A stretch of 5,171 nt of DNA, taken from contig HF998349.1 of the NCBI GenBank assembly GCA_000433735.1, forward strand, positions 1,305 to 6,475, written 5' to 3'. The notes below the pieces were generated by a model. The model did no database searches. It was not told the origin of the DNA and worked only from the letters and a program-made list of their open reading frames with translations. This stretch comes from Clostridium sp. CAG:167 (GTDB lineage: Bacteria; Bacillota; Clostridia; Lachnospirales; Lachnospiraceae). The translations under genes were made by a program, and so were the position numbers. Shown one piece after another: positions 1 to 5,110 of this stretch. Each line of letters opens with the position of its first letter. Positions within the stretch are counted from its first letter, which is position 1.

Positions 1-796
1 CTGGCCAAGTCTTCATGAGGTGCTAAAGCGGTACATACAGATCATGGATCGAGATATAGAGGCCTTCTTTCAAACGGAGGCAAGAGGGGAATATGTGTAT
101 ATGTATGATTATTATTACACAGGTGATCCCTGGCACGGTGCTGTATATGACCGGGGCTTTGGCTCGTTACAGGAATGTCTGGAGGCGTACCAGCAGGAAA
201 GATCCGACATGGATAGTCAAGATGGCAAGATAGAGAAGTGGTGGATTAAAAAGCAGTCTCTGGCTCATCCGGAAATAGTGCAGGAAGTAGTGTGCCTGGG
301 AGATGGCCGAGTGATTGATATGGTTCAGAATACTGCCAGAACGGAGGAAGAAGACGATATTATAGACCAGTTTTTTGAGGAATTGTGGTTTGATTTTCCG
401 ACTCCATTCAAAAAAGGTGATATTGTATGGGAGCCAAACAAAGAGATGTCCGTAGGTCATTTTTGCGAAGAAGTTTATGTGCTGGAGGAACTGCCGACTT
501 GGACGGCGGGGAAGTTCGTGCGAGAGAAAGGCTCTTATGCGGATATGGCCAATATGGGCTATTCGGTTAATTCAAATGGAACGGTTTACTGTGATCATAT
601 GGGTAACAACTATATGAACACGGAGTATTACAAAGGTACTTATGACTGTGGGCAGAAAATATTGCCGGCTATCAGTAAGATGTTAAAGGGGGAGATACGG
701 GTTGACAGGCTGTTGTGTGAGTACCGCAAGGTGCTGGCGGATGCGGCGGAGGAAGATATGATTCAGACCCTTGGATACATCCTTAGTGAAAAATAG
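1..796 (+). CDS. Hypothetical protein, 5' end outside the window
   Basis: An open frame enters from the left edge (first full codon at base 2) and ends at TAG 794-796. A GTG at 20 could start a 258-residue protein, but no Shine-Dalgarno sequence is correctly spaced from it, and the residues before it (WPSLHE) read on naturally, so the true start is probably upstream. I do not recognise a named domain. Visible from GTG numbering: no signal peptide or membrane segment; an aromatic and acidic N-terminus (DYYYTGDPWHG at about 30-40); an aromatic motif LWFDFPTPFKKGDIVW at 122-137; a run of acidic residues at 109-113; and a C-terminal stretch with YCDHMGNNYMNTEYYKG at about 190-206. It is most likely a soluble cytosolic protein. 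From memory, similar uncharacterised proteins with a WFDFPTPFKKGD-like motif occur in Lachnospiraceae, but I cannot attach a function. Confidence is high that it is coding, low about its role. Confidence 0.8.
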   Translation, partial: WPSLHEVLKRYIQIMDRDIEAFFQTEARGEYVYMYDYYYTGDPWHGAVYDRGFGSLQECLEAYQQERSDMDSQDGKIEKWWIKKQSLAHPEIVQEVVCLGDGRVIDMVQNTARTEEEDDIIDQFFEELWFDFPTPFKKGDIVWEPNKEMSVGHFCEEVYVLEELPTWTAGKFVREKGSYADMANMGYSVNSNGTVYCDHMGNNYMNTEYYKGTYDCGQKILPAISKMLKGEIRVDRLLCEYRKVLADAAEEDMIQTLGYILSEK

Positions 797-819
797 TGTA
801 AAAATAGTGAAAATTTCAC
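784..819. repeat. Three spaced TAGTG repeats ending in a perfect palindrome
   Basis: TAGTG followed by an A-run occurs at 784, 794 and 805, a spacing of 10 and 11 bp, close to one helical turn. The last copy is the left half of the palindrome GTGAAAATTTCAC at 807-819 (6-bp arms, one central base). The array overlaps the stop codon of the upstream gene. It has no loop, GC-rich stem or T-run, so it does not look like a terminator. It could be a protein-binding site or just AT-rich low complexity. Confidence 0.35.
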
Positions 820-882
820 ATTTATAATCGAGATAAGCAAGAATGACATAAGATAATGCCGTAATTTTTTTACAGTAGATAT

Positions 883-910
883 TGTAAAATGATTCATATT
901 TGAGTATACT
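883..910 (+). promoter_or_regulatory. Candidate sigma-A promoter for the ATPase gene
   Basis: A TTGTAA box at 883-888 (4 of 6 matches to TTGACA) lies 16 bp before TATACT at 905-910 (5 of 6 to TATAAT). The predicted transcript would begin near 917, about 50 nt before the chosen ATG at 969. This placement argues against translation starting at the in-frame TTG at 900. Confidence 0.4.
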
Positions 911-968
911 GTTATCAAAGGGAGACAAGAACGCCAGGAGACGGGCTGAAAGGACGGTATACTTTTTT

Positions 969-2120
969 ATGTTGAAGAAATTTGTACTAAAAAATTATAA
1001 GAATTTTAAGGATGAAATAGAAGTTGATCTGCAGGATGTTGCTGGATATCAGTTTAGTAATGATTGTATTTCGGATGATGTAATCTCAAAAATGCTTATT
1101 TATGGAAGAAATGCTACGGGAAAGACGAATTTGGGAAGGGCATTCATGGATATTGTTTTTACGATGTTGCCGGGGCCAAGGTTTGCGGAAAACGGTGTGT
1201 TTTTGAATGCAGATTCAGAAGAGGATCATGCGCGATTTTCGTATACATTTGGATTTGGTGAGGATGAGTTGATTTACGAATATTCTCGTTTTTCCAATGA
1301 GAAATTGCGGGATGAGAGACTTTCTATAAATGGGGAATCCATATTCAGATGCGACTTTTTTAACAAAGAATATGAGTTTGACCGGTTAAAATTGGTTGAT
1401 GCAGAAACTGCCAATGTAGAGCGGTATTTACAGGCAGTAGAAGAAAATGAGGCAGCACAAGACATGGAGTACACACTGCCTTTTTTGCGGTGGCTGATCG
1501 GAAATGTGGCGTTGAAGAAGGATTCGGCATTGATCCGGCTGTCCAATTATGTGAGAAGAATGACGATGATTACAGTTGGAAGCGAATTAAATATCCGCTT
1601 GCACAGGGTGAGTGATATGTTTTATGAGTATTTAGAAGACCCGGATAAATTGAAAGATTTAGAGGATTTTTTGAATGCAATGGGAATCGAATGTGAACTT
1701 GTGTTAAAGAAACTTCCGGATGGACAGAGAGAATTGTATTTTGCTCATGATAAGTTGATTCCGTTTTATCGTAATGCCTCAAGCGGAACCTTAGCACTGG
1801 TAAATCTGTATCGACGGCTTATTTTTAAATTGGCAGAGGCATCGTTTGTGTATTTGGATGAGTTTGATGCTTTTTACCATTATGAAATGGCAGAAAAGGT
1901 GGTTCAATTCTTCAAGAAAAAATATCCGCACTGTCAGATTATTATGACGACACATAATACAAATCTAATGACAAATCGCTTAATGAGACCGGATTGTATG
2001 TTTATTTTATCAAGGAGGGGGACTTTGACGCCATTGTGTCATGCGACGAAACGAGAACTGAGAGAAGGACACAATTTGGAAAAAATGTATATTAGTGGGG
2101 AGTTTGATGCGTATGAATAA
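969..2120 (+). CDS. AAA family ATPase (RecF/OLD/ABC-like), probable defence-module ATPase
   Basis: The predicted protein has 383 residues from ATG 969. AGGACGG at 951-957 is the only plausible RBS, slightly far at about 11 nt; the longer frame from TTG 900 has no RBS. The start MLKKFVLKNYKNFKDEI is typical of RecF/SMC-like ATPases. Walker A is GRNATGKT at residues 46-53. A degenerate signature, SSGTLALV, lies at about 271-278, and Walker B is FVYLDEFD at 293-300 with D297 and E298. The switch histidine lies in TTHNTN (H329). The protein ends with RELREGHNLEKMYISGEFD, a tail I recall from AAA_15/AAA_21-type proteins. All nucleotide-binding motifs appear intact, so it could dimerise and hydrolyse ATP in the cytosol. 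Its stop codon is overlapped by the start of a broken second gene with a TOPRIM-like motif. Known pairs of this layout (OLD, Gabija, PARIS-like) act in phage defence, and that role is inferred here. Alternatives include a solitary DNA-repair-like ATPase. Confidence 0.85.
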   Translation: MLKKFVLKNYKNFKDEIEVDLQDVAGYQFSNDCISDDVISKMLIYGRNATGKTNLGRAFMDIVFTMLPGPRFAENGVFLNADSEEDHARFSYTFGFGEDELIYEYSRFSNEKLRDERLSINGESIFRCDFFNKEYEFDRLKLVDAETANVERYLQAVEENEAAQDMEYTLPFLRWLIGNVALKKDSALIRLSNYVRRMTMITVGSELNIRLHRVSDMFYEYLEDPDKLKDLEDFLNAMGIECELVLKKLPDGQRELYFAHDKLIPFYRNASSGTLALVNLYRRLIFKLAEASFVYLDEFDAFYHYEMAEKVVQFFKKKYPHCQIIMTTHNTNLMTNRLMRPDCMFILSRRGTLTPLCHATKRELREGHNLEKMYISGEFDAYE

Positions 2121-2238
2121 TTATATAGGACAGGGGAGAAAAAGAAATCAAACATTGCTGGTAGTGGAAGGCAATCATGAGAAAAATAAGTTGTTTTGGC
2201 TGATTTTACAAAGCAGGTTTGGGTATATTGATAGATAA
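2107..2238 (+). pseudogene. Truncated TOPRIM-like partner of the ATPase (N-terminal stump)
   Basis: An ORF of 43 codons starts at ATG 2107, overlapping the ATPase stop (2118-2120) in another frame. GGGGAG at 2096-2101 gives a well-placed RBS; ATG 2113 is an alternative start. The residues RKRNQTLLVVEGNHEKNKLF followed by WLIL (11-34) look like the N-terminus of a much larger protein. A hydrophobic strand followed by EG (E21, G22) matches the first acidic motif of TOPRIM-type nucleases, and I recall similar N-termini in proteins encoded right after such ATPases in Clostridia. After residue 34 the frame reads QSRFGYIDR and stops, and no continuation appears in any frame before the next gene's promoter at 2243. 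The later TOPRIM DxD motif and the rest of the protein are absent. It was probably translationally coupled to the ATPase and is now non-functional. The family assignment is inference from a short segment. Confidence 0.65.
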
Positions 2239-2242
2239 TGTC

Positions 2243-2271
2243 TTGACAATACTACTCAATCTGGGTACTAT
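2243..2271 (+). promoter_or_regulatory. Sigma-A promoter of the HTH regulator
   Basis: A perfect -35 box TTGACA at 2243-2248 is followed after exactly 17 bp by TACTAT at 2266-2271 (4 of 6 matches). Transcription would begin near 2278, giving a leader of about 38 nt before ATG 2316. An operator-like inverted repeat fills the spacer between the two boxes. Confidence 0.7.
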
Positions 2272-2297
2272 TGAATAAAAAATACCCAAATCGGGTA
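2253..2297. promoter_or_regulatory. Two operator-like inverted repeats (TACYC-N5-GGGTA)
   Basis: Copy 1 is TACTC-AATCT-GGGTA at 2253-2267; copy 2 is TACCC-AAATC-GGGTA at 2283-2297, with perfect 5-bp arms. Both continue with CT. Their centres are 30 bp apart, about three helical turns, so bound dimers would sit on the same face. Copy 1 lies between -35 and -10 and touches the -10 box; copy 2 lies just after the predicted transcription start. This is the expected arrangement for negative autoregulation by the downstream HTH protein. A further half-like site TTTGGGTAT at 2218-2226 is the exact reverse complement of 2282-2290. Confidence 0.6.
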
Positions 2298-2315
2298 CTG
2301 CTGGAGATGATATAA

Positions 2316-2711
2316 ATGAATATAAAAGAATTACGTATAATGACAGGACAGACCCAGAAGCAGTTTGCTGAAAATTTTGGTATTCCTGTTGGAACACTTC
2401 GCAGATGGGAATATGGGGAAAGTACGCCGGCACCCTATGTGATTAAACTGATAGCGGACAAGATACCGGCAAAAAATGAGCTTATGAAGAAAATAGAATA
2501 TTCGAAAGGAACCTTTTATTTTGATGAATCAACGGGAACTATAGCGGATGTTAGAGGAACAAGGATAAAAATAAATGAAGATATAGAAGGTGTAAAAAAG
2601 GAAAATCTTGTGCTTTATGCGAAAGATTTATTTGAGGCTTATTACGAGGCTGTTGAAAAATTTGATCGTGATTGTAGATTAGACAAACAAGAAGACATTA
2701 TTTGGGAGTGA
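2316..2711 (+). CDS. XRE-family helix-turn-helix transcriptional regulator
   Basis: This 131-residue cytosolic DNA-binding protein starts at ATG 2316 with GGAG at 2303-2306, 9 nt upstream. Residues 3-50 form a Cro/C1-type helix-turn-helix. The second helix is QKQFAENF (14-21), the turn GIP (22-24), and the recognition helix VGTLRRWEYG (25-34), followed by the typical ESTPAPYVIKLI. Residues 60-131 form a second domain with alternating charged beta-like segments and a helical, acidic C-terminus (LYAKDLFEAYYEAVEKFDRDC), perhaps for dimerisation or partner binding. Antitoxin-like regulators often have this layout, but I do not recognise a named antitoxin. Two inverted repeats across its own promoter suggest autorepression. 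Its stop overlaps a GTG that begins a very short ORF, suggesting it once headed a two-gene operon whose second gene is now lost. The HTH call is firm; the biological target is unknown. Confidence 0.85.
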   Translation: MNIKELRIMTGQTQKQFAENFGIPVGTLRRWEYGESTPAPYVIKLIADKIPAKNELMKKIEYSKGTFYFDESTGTIADVRGTRIKINEDIEGVKKENLVLYAKDLFEAYYEAVEKFDRDCRLDKQEDIIWE

Positions 2712-2785
2712 TATATGGTGAAGAATATTTGAAGAGGAAGGTCAGAAATCTTGAAATCAAAGAGGGTGGAACAATATTCCAATAA
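2708..2785 (+). pseudogene. Possible stump of a second gene coupled to the HTH regulator
   Basis: GTG 2708-2710 overlaps the regulator's TGA (2709-2711) and opens a 25-codon frame, read here as MIYGEEYLKRKVRNLEIKEG followed by GTIFQ and TAA. GTGA-type overlaps are common for translationally coupled genes, but the nearest purine-rich stretch (GGGAG, 2704-2708) runs into the start codon. The segment ends abruptly and no frame continues it. The pattern of a charged helix followed by 'KEGxxF' resembles, from memory, the N-terminus of small DUF1413-type proteins, but 25 residues cannot establish this. An alternative ATG at 2715 gives only five codons. It may be a relic, a genuine tiny peptide, or chance. 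Confidence 0.3.
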
Positions 2786-2827
2786 AGAATGGTCCTATGA
2801 GGAGAAAACCTGGAAATAACTTACAAT

Positions 2828-2841
2828 CCCCCCCCTCCCCC
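2828..2841. repeat. C8-T-C5 homopolymer tract
   Basis: Eight consecutive C (2828-2835), one T and five C (2837-2841) form an unusual tract in an otherwise AT-rich intergenic region, about 30 bp upstream of the -35 box of the secreted-protein gene. Homopolymers of this length can change length by slipped-strand replication and can also be sequencing error hot spots. The rest of the gap 2786-2871 shows no gene; a weak inverted repeat TGGAA-N5-TTCCA lies at 2767-2781. Confidence 0.8.
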
Positions 2842-2871
2842 ACGACAATTCTGCATCTTTCCTCATTTCTA

Positions 2872-2900
2872 TTGAAAAAATCCCTCAGATATTATACAAT
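2872..2900 (+). promoter_or_regulatory. Sigma-A promoter of the secreted-protein gene
   Basis: TTGAAA at 2872-2877 (5 of 6 matches) and TACAAT at 2895-2900 (5 of 6) are separated by exactly 17 bp. The predicted start near 2907 gives a leader of about 59 nt to ATG 2966. Confidence 0.65.
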
Positions 2901-2915
2901 TCAATTTAACGATCA

Positions 2916-2938
2916 GCCGTCTGGCAAGCACCAGGGGC
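2916..2938 (+). other. Small hairpin in the 5' leader
   Basis: GCC (2916-2918) pairs with GGC (2936-2938), and CTGG (2921-2924) pairs with CCAG (2931-2934), with a small internal bulge and the 6-nt loop CAAGCA. It sits near the predicted 5' end of the mRNA, is not followed by a T-run, and does not reach the RBS at 2954-2959. A stabilising 5' hairpin is possible. I do not recognise a riboswitch. Confidence 0.3.
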
Positions 2939-2965
2939 AATACATATCTTACGAGGAGGATCTAT

Positions 2966-4927
2966 ATGAAAGTTAAAATGAAATTTTGCATACTGGCCAT
3001 GTTTGTACTTACAGTGGCAGCGGTATGGTTTGAAACCGGAGAAGCAGGCGCTTTCACTATTTCGGATGATGGAGAATATGCACTGGTTTTGAATTTGAAG
3101 GTGTCAGATGCGGACGCGACTATCGATGGACAACAGTCAGGCAAGGTGATCAAGTTCAATTTTGATGAGGACGAGGAAGCGATAAGGGTATCTGATCTTA
3201 CCCAGGGCATTTGTCCTTATAATGGCAAAAATGAATTTTCAGGCTGGGCCGGAGATTCAGCCAGTTCAGAAACCGTTGAAATGTTGTCGAAAGATGAATT
3301 TTCATCTACGGGAAGTATGAATGGTGTGTCCTATACAAAAGGCCACAGCATTTATGCCTTATTTCTGGGGGCAGAAATAGAACAACCACAGCAATATTAT
3401 GTGCTATTTAATGCGGTTGATGGAGAAGTGTTGACAGACGGTGTTTCTACCGGGGAGGACAAAGTTGTCCTGTCCGGCACTATGGATCAGTTAACATCTC
3501 AGGATCTGTCCAAGTATACTGCCCAGAGAGAGGGATGTACATTTTGTGGATGGGGATTCAATAGCGAAATAAGTAATGGACAATTTTTTACAAGTACATC
3601 CTTGACTCCGTCTGAGTTAGAAAAATATTCGCCAATGACAATTTTTGCCCTTTACAAAAAGAACACATTCGAAGGAAATTACCTTGTGCTGGCTCTGGAT
3701 GCCAACGGAGGTACCATCGACGGACAGGACGTGGAAAAGTGTGATTATCTTAGTGACTCGTCGAAAAGTTCAGCTATGCCGATTTTCCAGTATGTTCCTA
3801 AAAGAAGGGGATATAAATTTACAGGATGGCATGCTGATAAAGAGGGATCCTCCACAAAGTATACATTGATGACCAATCAATATTGGAGAAGGGATGAGGA
3901 GCCGGGGCTGGAAAAAGATACGCTGATGGATAATGGTACTTTTTATAAAACGGTTACCCTGTATGCAGGCTGGGAGAAAGATACGAGTATCACGAAGGAG
4001 CCGATGACGATAACCAGTACCGGCGACATTCAGGGCAGTGTGGAAGCGGAACTGTTAAATGATGGTGATTATTCACTGGATTTGGTTCAGATGCCAATCA
4101 CAGACGCTTTGGCAGCGGAAAATGTGAAATACCTGTTGGACATTAACTTGCTGGATAAGCAGAAGATTGTTCAGATAAATGGAGTTACAGTCAAGGTAAA
4201 ACTTGCCCTTCCGGAGGAATTGAAAGATTATGATTCTTATGAGGTTGTATATGTAAAAGATGGCAAGATTACTGAGCGGCTTGCGTGTACGGTGGAGGAT
4301 GGTTATGTGGTGTTCAATACCAGCCATCTTAGTGAGTACGGCATTGTGGCGAAGAAAAACCAGTCGGTAACACCGGGGGACAACACCGGCGGCGGTGCGA
4401 CAGATGATCCGAACAAAGGAAATCAGGGTGACGGTAACAACAATAATGGCAATACGAATACCGGTAACACCAATAACGGCAGCAGCGGCACCACAGCAGG
4501 TAACCAGAATAACGGCAATACCAACACCGGTACAAACAATGGGGCAGATAACAAAAACAATAACACCTCAAATAACAGCAGTGTCACAAACAACAGCAGT
4601 AAACCAAAGACAAACAGCAAGAAAAAAATCAAGGTGGCAAGACCGGTGGTTATCAAAAAATCTCTGAGCAAAAGCAGGAAACGGGCAAAACTTACATGGA
4701 GAAAAGTGAAGGGGGCCAGTGGATACGAGGTTAAGTACTGTTCTTCCAAAAGTTTTTCGAAGAAGAAGACAAAACGATTTAGAACAAAGCGTACGGCTTA
4801 CACTTGCACTCTCAAAGGAAAGAAATCTGCATATTATGCAAGAGTCCGTGCCTACAAGATTGTAAAGGGAAAGAAATATTACAGTGGCTGGACTCCGATC
4901 ATACAGTTGAGAAAGGCCAAGAAATAA
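2966..4927 (+). CDS. Secreted multi-domain protein with B-repeat-like modules and a basic FnIII-like tail
   Basis: The 653-residue precursor starts at ATG 2966 after a strong RBS, AGGAGG at 2954-2959. A signal peptide (MKVKMK, hydrophobic core about 7-22) likely ends at AGA-FT near residue 29. Three modules resemble Listeria-Bacteroides (InlB B-type) beta-grasp repeats, each with an xGW core and a closing 'ALF/ALY/LYAGW' strand: FSGW (91-94) to YALFLG; FCGW (193-196) to IFALYKK; and FTGW (285-288) to TLYAGW (331-336). Residues about 340-464 form a beta-rich domain ending in NTSHLSEYGIVAKK, common near the C-terminus of Gram-positive surface proteins. Then come a Gly/Asp-rich segment, an Asn-rich linker (481-550) and an FnIII-like domain (about 555-651; VKGASGYEVKY, YYARVRAYKIVKGKKYYSGW). 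That tail has 38 Lys/Arg and only one Glu in residues 551-653. There is no LPXTG motif or C-terminal membrane anchor, so it is either released or held by charge to anionic wall polymers. An adhesin or host-interaction role is inferred. Confidence 0.9.
   Translation: MKVKMKFCILAMFVLTVAAVWFETGEAGAFTISDDGEYALVLNLKVSDADATIDGQQSGKVIKFNFDEDEEAIRVSDLTQGICPYNGKNEFSGWAGDSASSETVEMLSKDEFSSTGSMNGVSYTKGHSIYALFLGAEIEQPQQYYVLFNAVDGEVLTDGVSTGEDKVVLSGTMDQLTSQDLSKYTAQREGCTFCGWGFNSEISNGQFFTSTSLTPSELEKYSPMTIFALYKKNTFEGNYLVLALDANGGTIDGQDVEKCDYLSDSSKSSAMPIFQYVPKRRGYKFTGWHADKEGSSTKYTLMTNQYWRRDEEPGLEKDTLMDNGTFYKTVTLYAGWEKDTSITKEPMTITSTGDIQGSVEAELLNDGDYSLDLVQMPITDALAAENVKYLLDINLLDKQKIVQINGVTVKVKLALPEELKDYDSYEVVYVKDGKITERLACTVEDGYVVFNTSHLSEYGIVAKKNQSVTPGDNTGGGATDDPNKGNQGDGNNNNGNTNTGNTNNGSSGTTAGNQNNGNTNTGTNNGADNKNNNTSNNSSVTNNSSKPKTNSKKKIKVARPVVIKKSLSKSRKRAKLTWRKVKGASGYEVKYCSSKSFSKKKTKRFRTKRTAYTCTLKGKKSAYYARVRAYKIVKGKKYYSGWTPIIQLRKAKK
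4406..4615 (+). repeat. Asn-rich low-complexity linker with degenerate repeats
   Basis: This segment encodes residues 481-550 of the secreted protein; 27 of the 70 residues are Asn and most others are Gly, Thr or Ser. The unit NGNTNTGNTNNG (494-505) recurs as NGNTNTGTNNG (517-527, with slight change), and the DNA shows the matching AATACC-GGTA pattern. It is probably a flexible, unstructured spacer between the exposed N-terminal domains and the basic tail. Such repeats can vary in length between strains. Confidence 0.75.
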
Positions 4928-4964
4928 GACGCCAAAGTCAAAATGAAAATCTGAAAAGGAAAAT

Positions 4965-5029
4965 AAGTTCCGTTGGCAAGAGCCTTAGCACAAATTGTGC
5001 AAAGTGTCTCCCGCTGATGGAACTTTTTT
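4965..5029 (+). terminator. Rho-independent terminator with a long imperfect hairpin
   Basis: Bases 4965-4977 pair with 5013-5025 over 13 continuous pairs, three of them G-U. A 2x2 mismatch, a 3-bp GAG/CTC helix (4980-4982 with 5008-5010) and the palindrome GCACAAATTGTGC at the tip (4988-5000) follow. The stem is followed immediately by a run of T (5024-5029). It lies 37 nt after the stop codon of the secreted-protein gene. A-rich sequence on the left (4956-4963) would give a broken T-run on the other strand, so weak bidirectional activity is possible. The stem is much longer than a minimal terminator. Confidence 0.8.
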
Positions 5030-5055
5030 CCTTTAAACCTCATTTAAGTTTCTTC

Positions 5056-5069
5056 TGCTATAGTATAGT
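5056..5069 (+). promoter_or_regulatory. Extended -10 promoter of the last gene
   Basis: TGCTATAGT at 5056-5064 matches an extended -10 element (TGN plus a 5-of-6 hexamer). A second overlapping TATAGT lies at 5064-5069. No convincing -35 box lies at the right distance, which extended -10 promoters tolerate. The leader would be about 40 nt. Confidence 0.5.
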
Positions 5070-5110
5070 CAAAACATAGCAAACACAAAATCGAAATGGA
5101 GGTTTTTATT

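Noticed and set aside
20..22. GTG 20 as the true start of the first gene
   Set aside because: TGAGG directly abuts the GTG, so spacing is too short, and the frame is open to the left edge with plausible protein sequence.
167..460. Minus-strand ORFs inside the + strand genes (167-460, 1274-1546, 1570-1797, 2962-3210)
   Set aside because: They lack RBS and promoter signals, and their products have no recognisable composition, while the opposite strand carries convincing genes.
900..968. In-frame TTG start giving the ATPase 23 extra N-terminal residues
   Set aside because: No ribosome binding site precedes TTG 900, the predicted -10 box (905-910) overlaps it, and the family-like N-terminus MLKKFVLKNYKNF begins at ATG 969.
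2121..2315. Insertion sequence as the cause of the partner-gene truncation
   Set aside because: No transposase fragment, terminal inverted repeats of IS type or target-site duplication is visible; the next sequence is a normal promoter and regulator gene.
2828..2841. G-quadruplex on the minus strand from the poly-C tract
   Set aside because: Only two G runs separated by a single A are present, so a regular four-tract intramolecular quadruplex with normal loops is not supported.
2901..2965. Riboswitch in the leader of the secreted-protein gene
   Set aside because: The predicted leader is only about 59 nt with one small hairpin, and it lacks conserved motifs of c-di-GMP or other classes I know.
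2973..2995. Lipoprotein lipobox around Cys8 of the secreted protein
   Set aside because: The Cys lies at the start of the hydrophobic core, not after an L-x-x motif at its end; an ordinary signal peptidase I site near residue 29 fits better.
4395..4667. Overlapping ORFs on both strands within the Asn-rich linker (for example 4423-4749 on the minus strand)
   Set aside because: These are by-products of low-complexity codons. Their products are repetitive Leu/Val- or Thr-rich runs with no RBS, inside a well-supported gene.
4804..5079. 91-codon + strand ORF across the end of the secreted-protein gene and its terminator
   Set aside because: It runs through a strong terminator hairpin, has no RBS, and shares bases with a well-supported gene in another frame.
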